64,000 nucleotides of DNA, taken from the NCBI RefSeq assembly GCF_000337775.1, contig NZ_AOLQ01000042.1, positions 186,001 to 250,000 of the forward strand, written 5' to 3'. Below the pieces are notes generated by a model. It was given only the letters and a program-made list of their open reading frames with translations, was not told the origin of the DNA and searched no databases. A program made the translations under genes and the position numbers. This stretch comes from Haloarcula vallismortis ATCC 29715. GTDB taxonomy: Archaea; Halobacteriota; Halobacteria; Halobacteriales; Haloarculaceae. Positions 42,872 through 51,564 of this stretch are shown here, in pieces (position 1 is the stretch's first letter; each line of letters opens with the position of its first letter).

Positions 42872-43333
42872 ATGTTCGAAACCCACGTCGATACGCTGTA
42901 TCTCTGGATCGGGCTGGGAACAGTGAGCGTGGCCGTCCTTGGCGTCGCCATCGGCCTCCCGACGACCGCACCGCCGGACGCGACAGCGGCGGCCGCGACT
43001 ATCGACGAGGTCACGACCAGCCCGCCCGGGTCCGTCGCACATCGACGACTCGTCGCCGAAGAGTGGGCATTCGATGGCCGCGAAATCCGTCTCCGCAACG
43101 GCGGCGGGACGGCCGCCGCACGACTGATTCGAACGGCTGTCCCGGCGCGGACCGACCGACTACAGACTGTCGTGGACGGTGAGCGGCCGAAGGCCGTGTA
43201 CGAATCGCCGGGCGCGTTCCGTCTAGATACCCGTCAGGCCCGGACCGCTAACGACAGGTGGCGACCGGCTCCGGACCGGATGACTGTCAGGCACGTCGCT
43301 TGGGGAGGGACCGATGTCACCATCGTCGGATAG
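42872..43333 (+). CDS. Single-span surface protein of the pilus-like operon (DUF7283-like)
   Basis: 153 residues. One N-terminal hydrophobic segment (LYLWIGLGTVSVAVLGVAIGL) and then a soluble domain rich in beta-type segments, which is the layout of a minor pilin or membrane-anchored subunit. No canonical class III prepilin cleavage site is obvious. The leaderless start is supported by the promoter at 42841-42848. Function inferred only from position. Confidence 0.72.
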   Translation: MFETHVDTLYLWIGLGTVSVAVLGVAIGLPTTAPPDATAAAATIDEVTTSPPGSVAHRRLVAEEWAFDGREIRLRNGGGTAAARLIRTAVPARTDRLQTVVDGERPKAVYESPGAFRLDTRQARTANDRWRPAPDRMTVRHVAWGGTDVTIVG

Positions 43334-43709
43334 GGCGACGACGGAACCGCTCGCCGCCCTCGTCGCTGTCTTCGCCATCACGCTTGGCGTGTCGCTGTAT
43401 GCCGGCGTAGTAGACGAAGCGTTCGGCACACTTGACGATGCTCGCAACATCGCCACGCCGACCGCCGATACCGTGGAACAGCGGCTTTCGTCGGCCGGCG
43501 TTGTTCGGCCCGAGCGAGTCGACAACGCGCTCGATGCGGTTCCGGCAAACTACCACGGGAACGTGACCATCACCGCGACGACCGGCGAACGATGGGGCGG
43601 TGGCCGGGAACCACCGAGCAATGCCGACACCGAAACCAGAACGGTGAGCGTGCGAGTCGGGCCGGGGGCAGTCCGTCGCGGGACGCTCACTGTGCGAGTG
43701 TGGCGATGA
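43314..43709 (+). CDS. Minor-pilin-like protein (DUF7285-like)
   Basis: 131 residues. Charged start (SSDRATTEPLAALVAVF) leads directly into a hydrophobic helix, very like the TadE/pseudopilin N-terminus with Glu at the +5-like position (TTEPLAAL). The rest is a soluble domain. Overlaps the previous gene by 20 bases and the next by 4 (ATGA). Confidence 0.75.
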   Translation: MSPSSDRATTEPLAALVAVFAITLGVSLYAGVVDEAFGTLDDARNIATPTADTVEQRLSSAGVVRPERVDNALDAVPANYHGNVTITATTGERWGGGREPPSNADTETRTVSVRVGPGAVRRGTLTVRVWR

Positions 43710-44575
43710 CCCGAGCGATGAGTGCCGTCGCCGATGTGACGGTGTTTCTCCTACTCGTCGGTGTGGCTGCAGGGACGCTTGCAAGTGGCGTCGGAGTCGA
43801 GAAGCCGGCGACGACAAACCCTGCGGCCGAGCAAGCGTCGACGCTAGCGACGGAAACCGCAAGCGTCGAGTACGATCTGGTCGTCCCAGCGTCAGATCGC
43901 CGCAAGCCACCGGGCCATACTACGCGGCGACAACGAACGAGTCACGGGACCGTCGCGGAACTACTCGGTGAGGCAGCGATGAGTGGCGTCGCTGTGGACG
44001 GGAAGCGGGTGTCGCGCGCCGGCACTGACTTCGAGTCACAAACCGCTGCGGCGACGCGTGACAGACTCCACAGCCCTGGGCATCGAACGTCTGTCCGCGT
44101 TACCTGGGAACCTTATCCCAGTGCGCCGGTCAGCGGCGAGTACCGCATCGGCGACCGGCCGCCGGATACTGTTGACGTTCGAGCGGCAACAGTGACCGTC
44201 CCAAGTGGGATGGCAAACGTCTCCGAGCCAGCCCGTGAAGCAGCGAAGACAAGCGGGTACGACGGTGTGGCAACGGTCGTGGCTCGGAGTGTCGTCGACG
44301 GGCTGTTCCCGCCGACACGGTCGCAGTACGCGCTCCGTGGCGACTACCCATCGGATGTACTGATGGCCGTGCGATACGAGCAAATGGCCGATCTGACAGG
44401 GACGAGCGTTGTCATTGAACGACAGTCGACAGTCGAGATGAACCGTGACCTGACCGCAGCGCTTGCCGCCCGGCTTCGGTCTGATCTTCGGTCCCGGTAC
44501 GATTCGCCGGCGGACGCCGCCCGCGCCGTTCGGGTGAGCCGCGTCCGCGTAACTGTCAGGACGTGGTCACCGTGA
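43706..44575 (+). CDS. Pseudopilin-like protein (DUF7284-like)
   Basis: 289 residues from ATG 43706. N-terminal MTRAMSAVADVTVFLLLVGV is followed by a soluble domain with segments such as VRVTWEPYPSAPVSGEYRIGD. A frame extending to 43592 is disfavoured because ATGA coupling fixes the start. It resembles pseudopilins (R-x-M-S-x-V then a helix) without a clear cleavage site. Likely extracellular subunit. Confidence 0.75.
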   Translation: MTRAMSAVADVTVFLLLVGVAAGTLASGVGVEKPATTNPAAEQASTLATETASVEYDLVVPASDRRKPPGHTTRRQRTSHGTVAELLGEAAMSGVAVDGKRVSRAGTDFESQTAAATRDRLHSPGHRTSVRVTWEPYPSAPVSGEYRIGDRPPDTVDVRAATVTVPSGMANVSEPAREAAKTSGYDGVATVVARSVVDGLFPPTRSQYALRGDYPSDVLMAVRYEQMADLTGTSVVIERQSTVEMNRDLTAALAARLRSDLRSRYDSPADAARAVRVSRVRVTVRTWSP

Positions 44576-47565
44576 AAGACGACACCCGCGGCCGGGTCCC
44601 GTTCGCGTTGCTCGGCGTTCTCCTGCTGGTGAGCAGCCTCACGCTGGCCCCGACGTTCGTTACCGAGCCAGCCCCGAGTGAGACGGCCGTCGAACGGGCG
44701 CTGGATCAGGCCACGGCGGAAACCCAGGTGGCTGTTCGGGACGGCGTCTCGACGGCCGGTCCGCAGGCAGCGGCAAACCCGGTCGTCACGCCGGCCGACA
44801 CACCCACCGGCCGGGTCCTGAACAACTCGACGGCGTTCCGGGATTCGCTCAGAATCCGCGCCTATCTCCGGGTCGCGGACCGACTGGAGCGCGTCTCCGG
44901 CCGAAGCGGTGACGTGACCGTGACCGCAAAGCTACCAGCGGTCACGAACGCGAGCGATCTCCGAGCAGCGAAACACCGCGTTTCGGTCGAACGCGCCGGA
45001 CCGAACAAGACCGCGATGCGGGCGACGGTCGAGAATATCGTTCTGACGGTCCGACGAAACGGCGAGGTCGTCTCGACGCGGCGTGTTTCGCCGACCGTCG
45101 TCGTCCCGACGCAGGCGCTCATGCTCCACGAGCAGGTGTCGACATACCAGACGCGGCTGAACAACGGTCTGGACAAGCCAGGGCTGAGCCAGCGAATGAC
45201 AGCCCGGCTGTACCCGATGGCGTGGGCGAGAGGCTACGCACAATACGGCGGCGCAGGCATCGAAAATGTCGTTGCGAACCGACACGTCTCGCTGGCGACA
45301 AACGGTGCATTGCTCGGCGTCCAGCGGTCGACCTTCGGGCGGAGCGACCCAGCTGGCCGCCGTGCCCTGACAGAGGCGACAGCGATGACGGGAATCGAGG
45401 ACGTGATTCGGGGTAGCCAGGGGACGGCGCTCTCGACTGAAGTACTCAAACAGGCCGAGTACAGGCCGGTCAGCGAAACGCCGCCGCGCCCGAAGTCCAC
45501 GGCCAGTCCGAGCCCCGCGGATTCGATGACCGTCGGCGTCAACGAGACGGCCGACACCGCGTTCCGATCCGTCACCGAGCCGTCAGCGCTCAACGAGACG
45601 CTCGAAGACGCATACACCGTCGAGGTAGCGCTGGAAGTCGACAAGCGCCGACTGGGTGGAGGGCCGCCGGAGACGCCGCCGTCGCCGGGCACCGAGTGGA
45701 CACTGGTCGCCGACCGGACGACCACCGATACAGAGTCCGTTGGGACCGCCAGCGGCAGTGTTGCGACACCGGACGGCTGGCACACCCTCGAAACGTTCGG
45801 CCGGACTGTCGAGCGCCAGTACACGCGGACCGCCGTCTGGCAGAACGGGTCAGTACGTCAGCGCACGACGACCTCAAGCACCGCGCGCTATCGCGTGGCC
45901 GTCGCTGTCGTCGGCCGCCATCACGGCCGTTCACCGGCACCGAACCGCTCGATTCGGACCGCACACGACGCCAGCGCAAGTCCGCTGACCGGGTCGAATC
46001 TCGCCGACGTGGAACCGAAAGCGATGGACACGCTCGTCGGCCACACCGGGGGTCGGGACGAAGTGGCGGAGCGAGTCGTCGACGGTAGCCTGAGTCGGAC
46101 GGCGGCGACGGTGACGGCCGACCGACCGCCAGAACTGCACGACTGGGTGTATCAAGACCTGATGGACCTGCGGGCGTCAGTCCGCAACACGACCGTCACC
46201 GTCGAACGCGGACGCGTCGGGACCTTCGAGACGAATCCCCCGCAGGAACTCCGGGCACGGGTCGCACAACGCCGTGACACTCTAGCAGCCGTGCCGGGCA
46301 CCTACGACAGCGCGGCCCAGAAGGCACGGGTCGCGGCCCGGCTGACCTATCTGAATGCGGTGTCGGCGGAGTTGGACAGGCAGGCCACAGCGCGGGACAG
46401 TAACCGGAAGCGAGTCGACGCACAGCTATCGGAACGCACCGACGGGTCGCTGCGTGCCCTCCGGAAAGGATTAACCGCGCGTGAGACGCCCGTTCCACGG
46501 TCACGCCCGATGCCAGTCGGTCCGGCCGGCCCCGTCAGAACACGGGTCGATACGCAGACGCCATATCTGACGCTGGCCGAACTGGACGAGAGCCGGTATC
46601 GCGCGCTGGAGGGGAGCGAGCATCCGCTAGTGGCGCGGAACGCGAACGTGTTCACAGTCCCCTACGGCGACGCTGCCGATGCCGTCGTTGGCGGTGCGTT
46701 CGAGAGCGGTGACAGGGTACGCCTCGCAACGGCAGCGAGCGCACTCGCGGCCGCGAACGAAACCCTCGAAGACGAGTCGAACGCTACGCTCGCTTCGGAA
46801 CGCGACGCACTCCAGCAGGAGGTTGCGGCGGCTAACAGGGAACTGACGACCACGCTCTGGCTGGCAGTCTCCCAGCACACTGCGGCTGACCAGGACGAGA
46901 GCAAGGCCATTGTCACTGAAGCGCTGTCGCCATGGGACACATCGGCGGCCCGGGCACTGGCACTGACCAACGGCTCAGCGCAGGAACGGGTCGCCCGCGT
47001 CGCTGGTGCCCGACTGAACCTCACGCGGGTCGAACGCGACCGACTCCGACTGCGGCTGCTTTCGGTCGACACGCCAGCGACCAGACCGACGCTGGGGTCG
47101 ACGAACGGGACGGCCTCGGCGGTGCGGTCCGTCGCGAAAGACGAACTGAGCAGCGCCCTGGCGAACGCCGGCGAACAAAAGGCCCAGCAGCTCGCCAAAA
47201 AACGGCTCGGGACAGACAGGCTCCCGGCGGGCCTCCCGCTGGCACCGCCAGTCACCACCTGGTACGCGACGGCGAACATCTGGTGGGTGACTGTCGAGGG
47301 CGAGTACGCCAGATTTGCCGTCTCTGCGAGCCACGGCTCGCCGAGCGAGCCAGGCGCACGGACCACCTATGCGCGTGACGGACACAACGTCACGCTCGAT
47401 GTTGACGACGACGGAGCGGCCGAGCGATTGGGTACTGCTGACCGTGTCTCGTTCCGAGCCGATACAGGTGTTGTCGTCGTCGTGCCACCCAAACCTCGCG
47501 GAGTCGGTGACAAGGACGGAACGGCTGTGGAGGAATCGAGCGGCTGGCCCGACGCGGGCAGCTGA
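44572..47565 (+). CDS. Large surface protein of the pilus-like operon (DUF7286-like)
   Basis: 997 residues; GTG 44572 overlaps the preceding stop (GTGA), so earlier GTG 44563 is rejected. One N-terminal membrane segment (VPFALLGVLLLVSSLTL) and about 960 residues outside. There are no cysteines and at least 13 N-x-S/T sequons (for example NST, NET, NGS, NAT, NVT), consistent with an N-glycosylated extracellular protein. Two coiled-coil/helical stretches (about 600-660 and 705-790). Probably the adhesin or tip/anchor subunit of the fibre; the function is unproved. Confidence 0.75.
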   Translation: MKDDTRGRVPFALLGVLLLVSSLTLAPTFVTEPAPSETAVERALDQATAETQVAVRDGVSTAGPQAAANPVVTPADTPTGRVLNNSTAFRDSLRIRAYLRVADRLERVSGRSGDVTVTAKLPAVTNASDLRAAKHRVSVERAGPNKTAMRATVENIVLTVRRNGEVVSTRRVSPTVVVPTQALMLHEQVSTYQTRLNNGLDKPGLSQRMTARLYPMAWARGYAQYGGAGIENVVANRHVSLATNGALLGVQRSTFGRSDPAGRRALTEATAMTGIEDVIRGSQGTALSTEVLKQAEYRPVSETPPRPKSTASPSPADSMTVGVNETADTAFRSVTEPSALNETLEDAYTVEVALEVDKRRLGGGPPETPPSPGTEWTLVADRTTTDTESVGTASGSVATPDGWHTLETFGRTVERQYTRTAVWQNGSVRQRTTTSSTARYRVAVAVVGRHHGRSPAPNRSIRTAHDASASPLTGSNLADVEPKAMDTLVGHTGGRDEVAERVVDGSLSRTAATVTADRPPELHDWVYQDLMDLRASVRNTTVTVERGRVGTFETNPPQELRARVAQRRDTLAAVPGTYDSAAQKARVAARLTYLNAVSAELDRQATARDSNRKRVDAQLSERTDGSLRALRKGLTARETPVPRSRPMPVGPAGPVRTRVDTQTPYLTLAELDESRYRALEGSEHPLVARNANVFTVPYGDAADAVVGGAFESGDRVRLATAASALAAANETLEDESNATLASERDALQQEVAAANRELTTTLWLAVSQHTAADQDESKAIVTEALSPWDTSAARALALTNGSAQERVARVAGARLNLTRVERDRLRLRLLSVDTPATRPTLGSTNGTASAVRSVAKDELSSALANAGEQKAQQLAKKRLGTDRLPAGLPLAPPVTTWYATANIWWVTVEGEYARFAVSASHGSPSEPGARTTYARDGHNVTLDVDDDGAAERLGTADRVSFRADTGVVVVVPPKPRGVGDKDGTAVEESSGWPDAGS

Positions 47566-47615
47566 CGCCGGGACACATAACCGAAATAAAATACCCCGGG
47601 ACCGTACCGATGCCC

Positions 47616-48044
47616 ATGCTTCGAGGCGAGTTTCCGGACGCGGGCGAGCAGTCCCACGAGGAGTTACTGGCGGCCTACGGCACCGTGCTGGCCGAGACAG
47701 TCGAGACAGTCGGCGTCGAGGGCGTCGTCGACGCAACGGGGCTCGACCGGGCGACGGTAACAGCGTTCGCCGACGCTGATATCGCCGACCGGACGCTCGA
47801 CGAGGCGGTGGCCGTACTGGCGACCGGACCGAACCGGCCGGACGCCGACGCACTGCAGGCCGAAGCGCAGGACATCCTCCTGATGGGGATGACGACGGCT
47901 GTGATGGACGTAGAGTCGCTGGCCTCAGGTATCGACGACGAACTGGAACCCAAAGAGATTCAACAGAAAATCGAAGGCCGCTACCCCGTGACACTGGCCG
48001 AGTACGCCCTCCTGCACAGCTACATCGAGGGTGAAAAGCGGTGA
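47616..48044 (+). CDS. Small haloarchaeal protein (DUF5791-like)
   Basis: 142 residues from ATG 47616. An AT-rich promoter (AAATAAAATAC, 47584-47594) is centred 27 bases before it, so the ATG at 47610 is less likely. All-helical acidic protein (EELLAAYGTVLAETVETVG...TLAEYALLHSYIEGEKR). It overlaps the epimerase gene by 4 bases (GTGA), so the two are translationally coupled. Confidence 0.75.
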   Translation: MLRGEFPDAGEQSHEELLAAYGTVLAETVETVGVEGVVDATGLDRATVTAFADADIADRTLDEAVAVLATGPNRPDADALQAEAQDILLMGMTTAVMDVESLASGIDDELEPKEIQQKIEGRYPVTLAEYALLHSYIEGEKR

Positions 48045-48931
48045 CGGAACGCGTCGCCATCCTCGGCTGTGGCTACGTCGGCCTCGAACTCGGGCGACAA
48101 CTGCGGGACGACCACGAGGTCGTGGGCGTTCGCCGGTCCGACGACGGTATCGAAGCCATCGAGGACGCCGGTTTCGAGGCGGTTCAGGCCGACGTGACCG
48201 ACGCCGAATCGCTGTCTGCGGTGCCGGACGCCGACTGGCTCGTCTTCGCCGCGAGTTCTGGCGGCAGAGGGGCCGAGGCTGCCCGCGAGGTGTACGTCGA
48301 GGGGCTCCGGACGGCTATCGACCACTTCTGGTCGCGGGCCGACCCGCCCGAGCGACTGGTGTACACCTCCAGTACCGGCGTATACGGCGACCACGATGGC
48401 GCGTGGGTCGACGAGGAGACGCCGCTTGACCCACAGACCGAAAAGACCGAAGTGCTGGCCGAGGCAGAGCGGATTGCCCGCGAGCGTCCCGTAGAGCACG
48501 GCGGCCACGGTGCAGTTGCTCGCTTCGCGGGCCTGTACGGCCCGGACCGCTACCGACTGGAGCGGTATCTGGAAGGGCCGGTGACGGCCGGCTATCTGAA
48601 CATGGTCCATCGGGCCGACGCGGCCGGCGCTGTGTACCACCTGCTGACGGAGAACCACCGCGACGAGGTGGTGCTGGTCGTCGACAACGAACCCGTCGAG
48701 AAGTGGGCGTTTGCCGACTGGCTGGCCGAACAATGTGACGTTCCGTTCCCGCCGAAACAGACGACAGAGGAACGACTCGCCGACGACAGCCTCTCGGAGA
48801 CGGCGAAGCGACGTATCCAGACCAGCAAGCGATGCTCAAATGACCGCCTCCGGAACCTGGGGTACGAGTTCGAGTACCCGACCTTCCGGGAGGGGTATCG
48901 CGACGCCGTCCGAGAATACCGGCAAAATTAG
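48041..48931 (+). CDS. SDR-type NAD(P)-dependent epimerase/dehydratase
   Basis: 296 residues from GTG 48041. Rossmann Gly motif GCGYVGLELG near the N-terminus and a TSSTGVYG (SxxYG-like) active region identify a YeeZ-type sugar-nucleotide epimerase relative. The substrate is unknown. The start overlaps the DUF5791-like gene, and the DHH gene follows after 49 bases with its own promoter. Confidence 0.85.
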   Translation: MTERVAILGCGYVGLELGRQLRDDHEVVGVRRSDDGIEAIEDAGFEAVQADVTDAESLSAVPDADWLVFAASSGGRGAEAAREVYVEGLRTAIDHFWSRADPPERLVYTSSTGVYGDHDGAWVDEETPLDPQTEKTEVLAEAERIARERPVEHGGHGAVARFAGLYGPDRYRLERYLEGPVTAGYLNMVHRADAAGAVYHLLTENHRDEVVLVVDNEPVEKWAFADWLAEQCDVPFPPKQTTEERLADDSLSETAKRRIQTSKRCSNDRLRNLGYEFEYPTFREGYRDAVREYRQN

Positions 48932-48947
48932 CTGTAACGGGGGCGAA

Positions 48948-48956
48948 CTTTATTAC
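48948..48956 (+). promoter_or_regulatory. Promoter of the DHH phosphoesterase gene
   Basis: CTTTATTAC centred 28 bases before ATG 48981. Confidence 0.55.
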
Positions 48957-48980
48957 TGATAGGCTGGCGAACAGCGTGAT

Positions 48981-50159
48981 ATGACACGCGTTGCCGCTGG
49001 CGGACTGCAGGTCGACGCCGCCGCGGCGTTTGCTAGCGAGAACCCACTGCTGGTCGCTGGTGTCGTTGTGGCCCTTCTCGCCCTCCTCGGTGCCGGCGTC
49101 TGGTTGCGTCGGTATCTCAGCCGAACGCCCGGCGAACGACTGCATCGGATGCTGACCGACTACGACCGGATTGCGGTGTTGATGCACCCGAACCCGGACC
49201 CGGACGCGATGGCCTCTGCCCTGGCCGTCAACCAACTCGTCGCCGGCACTGATACGTCCGCGTCGTTGCTGTACCCCGGGGAGATACGTCGCCCAGAGAA
49301 CCGGGCCTTCCAGACGGTGCTTGACCTGGACTTTGATCACATTGAAACGGTCAACGACATCAACGGGGAGGCGGTCGTCCTCGTCGACCACAACACGGCA
49401 CGCGGCTTCCCCGGTGCCGAGGAGGTCGAGCCCGTCGCCGTTATCGACCATCATCCCGGCAACGGAAGCGGGACCGAGTTCACCGACATCCGGTCCGACT
49501 ATGGGGCCTGTGCGACCATCTTCGCGAGTTACTTCAATCAGTTAGAGTTCGAGTTCAGCGACACCGGAGAGAGTATCGATATCGACGCAGCACCGGCAGA
49601 AACCATCCCCTGTGCGCTGGCAACGGGGCTGATGTACGGTATCCAGTCAGATACGCGGTCGCTGACAAACGGGTGCGAGTCCGAGGACTTCGCGGCCGCT
49701 GCGTTCCTCTACGATGGGATGGACAGCGACCTGCTCAACCGTATTGCGAACCCGCAGGTCGACGCGGAAGTACTCGACGTGAAGTCTCGAGCTATCGGGG
49801 AACGAGAGGTGCGAGCGCCCTACGCGTTCAGCGACGTGGGCGAGGTGTCGAACACGGACGCGATTCCACAGGCCGCGGACGAACTGGAGACGCTGGAAGG
49901 CGTCTCGGCCGTCGTCGTCGTCGGCGAAAAGAAAGGAACCATGCGTATCGCCGGGCGCTCCCGGGACGACCGCGTCCACATCGGCCGAGCGATAGAGGCC
50001 GTCGTCGACGATATTCCGATGGCCGAGGGCGGCGGCCACGCTCGGATGGGCGGCGGCAAGGTCCCGGTCGAGCACATGGCCGGCCTCGGCCCCAGTAACG
50101 GCGTTTCCCGGGAAGACTTCCGCGAGCGGGTGTTCGACGCGATGAGTGGCGAACTGTAG
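48981..50159 (+). CDS. Membrane-anchored DHH/DHHA1 phosphoesterase
   Basis: 392 residues. One N-terminal hydrophobic segment (LLVAGVVVALLALLGAGVWL), then DHH-family motifs: HPNPDPDAMASALA, VDHNTA, DHHPG and the DHHA1 motif GGGHARMGGG near 355. Family members degrade oligoribonucleotides or cyclic dinucleotides (RecJ/NrnA/GdpP relatives). The membrane anchor is a noteworthy extra. The exact substrate is open. Confidence 0.88.
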   Translation: MTRVAAGGLQVDAAAAFASENPLLVAGVVVALLALLGAGVWLRRYLSRTPGERLHRMLTDYDRIAVLMHPNPDPDAMASALAVNQLVAGTDTSASLLYPGEIRRPENRAFQTVLDLDFDHIETVNDINGEAVVLVDHNTARGFPGAEEVEPVAVIDHHPGNGSGTEFTDIRSDYGACATIFASYFNQLEFEFSDTGESIDIDAAPAETIPCALATGLMYGIQSDTRSLTNGCESEDFAAAAFLYDGMDSDLLNRIANPQVDAEVLDVKSRAIGEREVRAPYAFSDVGEVSNTDAIPQAADELETLEGVSAVVVVGEKKGTMRIAGRSRDDRVHIGRAIEAVVDDIPMAEGGGHARMGGGKVPVEHMAGLGPSNGVSREDFRERVFDAMSGEL

Positions 50160-50224
50160 GAGGCGTCGTCCCGTGGAACACAGTGAATCTCTGTCCTTTT
50201 GTCACTGCCCGACCAACAGACGGT

Positions 50225-51310
50225 ATGGCTACACGGGAGGCGACCTGGGCGTACCGGGACGACCACGACGAGTTCGCGCGCACGTTCTACCGGCGGTTCG
50301 GCGACGGCGTCGTCTCCAGCATCGGCATCGGCACGTATCTGGGCGACCCGACCGACGAGCGGGACGCGAGCTACCACGACGCGATCGTCACGGCGCTGGA
50401 ATCCGGCATCAACGTCGTCGACACAGCGATAAACTACCGCCACCAGCGCTCCGAGCGGGTCGTCGGTGACGCCGTCGCAGACGCTGAGGTAGACAGAGAG
50501 GCAATCGCTGTTGCGACGAAAGGCGGCTTCGTCCCGTTCGACGGGGAGCGCCCGGCTGACCCCGGCGCGTTCGTCCGGTCGGAATACCTCGACACCGGCA
50601 TCGTCGACCGCGACGACCTCGTCGCGGGCCAGCACTGCATCGCGCCCGACTACATCGACGACCAGCTCGACCGCTCGCTGGCGAATCTGGGGCTGGACAC
50701 CATCGACCTCTACTACGTCCACAATCCGGAGACGCAGCTGCAATCCAACTCCCGCGAGGCGGTGTACGACCAGCTTGAGGCGACCTTCGAAAAACTGGAG
50801 GAGCGCGCCGCAGCCGGCGACATCAAGCACTACGGCGTCGCGACGTGGGAGGCGTTCCGCGTGGCCGCCGACCACGACAGCTATCTCTCGCTGCCCGAAG
50901 TCGTCGAGCGCGCTCGCGCGGCGGCCGAGACGGTCGGCAACGCGGCGACACACCTCCGCGCGATTCAGCTGCCGTTCAACGTCTCGATGGCCGACGCGTT
51001 CACCGTCGCGGCCCACGACGGCGCGGAGGGGCCGCAGTCGGCGCTGTGGTTCGCCCACGAGGCCGGGCTGGACGTGTTCACCAGCGCCTCGATAATGCAG
51101 GGACAGTTAGCTGGGGAGGTTCCGGACGACGTAGCGGCGAAGCTCTCGGGGGAGACGAGCGCACAGCGCGCTATCAACTTCGCGCGTAGCGCGCCCGGCG
51201 TCACCTGCTCGCTGGTCGGGACGGGGTCGGTCGAACACGCCCGGGAGAACGTCGATGCGGGCCGATACGAACCGCTCGGCGCGGACGCGTTCGACGCGGT
51301 CTTCGAGTAG
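50225..51310 (+). CDS. Aldo/keto reductase
   Basis: 361 residues from ATG 50225. NADPH-dependent reductase fold: GIGTYLGDP (N-terminal loop), NVVDTAINYRHQRSE (catalytic Asp and Tyr), ATKGGF (Lys), and a phosphate-binding C-terminal SLVGTGSVEHARENV. The carbonyl substrate is unknown. It converges with the small zinc-ribbon gene, with no gap. Confidence 0.9.
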   Translation: MATREATWAYRDDHDEFARTFYRRFGDGVVSSIGIGTYLGDPTDERDASYHDAIVTALESGINVVDTAINYRHQRSERVVGDAVADAEVDREAIAVATKGGFVPFDGERPADPGAFVRSEYLDTGIVDRDDLVAGQHCIAPDYIDDQLDRSLANLGLDTIDLYYVHNPETQLQSNSREAVYDQLEATFEKLEERAAAGDIKHYGVATWEAFRVAADHDSYLSLPEVVERARAAAETVGNAATHLRAIQLPFNVSMADAFTVAAHDGAEGPQSALWFAHEAGLDVFTSASIMQGQLAGEVPDDVAAKLSGETSAQRAINFARSAPGVTCSLVGTGSVEHARENVDAGRYEPLGADAFDAVFE

Positions 51311-51481
51311 CTAGCTGAGCTCCTTCCACTTGCCGTCGCACTCTGGGCAGACGCGCACTTTCCCGACCTCGTCCGGGTCGTTCTCCGTCGCGAGCGGCTC
51401 GTCACAGCTGGTACAGGAGAGCCGTCCGTAGTTGTCTTTCTCGACATCGCCGGCCCGGAGGGCCTTCCTCACTGAGTCCAT
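51311..51481 (-). CDS. 56-residue zinc-ribbon protein (HVO_0758-like)
   Basis: Four cysteines form two pairs: CTSC at residues 23-26 and CPEC at 45-48, with DPDEVGKVRVCPECDG. The overall sequence (MDSVRKALRAGDVEKDNYGR...WKELS) matches the haloarchaeal HVO_0758-type zinc finger family as I remember it. Function unknown; probably a regulatory micro-protein. Convergent with the aldo/keto reductase gene. Confidence 0.8.
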   Translation of the reverse strand: MDSVRKALRAGDVEKDNYGRLSCTSCDEPLATENDPDEVGKVRVCPECDGKWKELS

Positions 51482-51564
51482 ACCTGCCAGTGTGCTACCC
51501 GCGTGTAAAAACCCCGTGGCGGCGTTCCGGAACGTTGTTCAGGTGCTCCGACGTACCGCCGGTC

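Noticed and set aside
38267-47565. Archaellum or conjugation system
   Set aside because: No FlaH/ArlH, FlaJ-type archaellin genes, relaxase or coupling protein is present; the ATPase/platform pair is of the Tad/pilus type.
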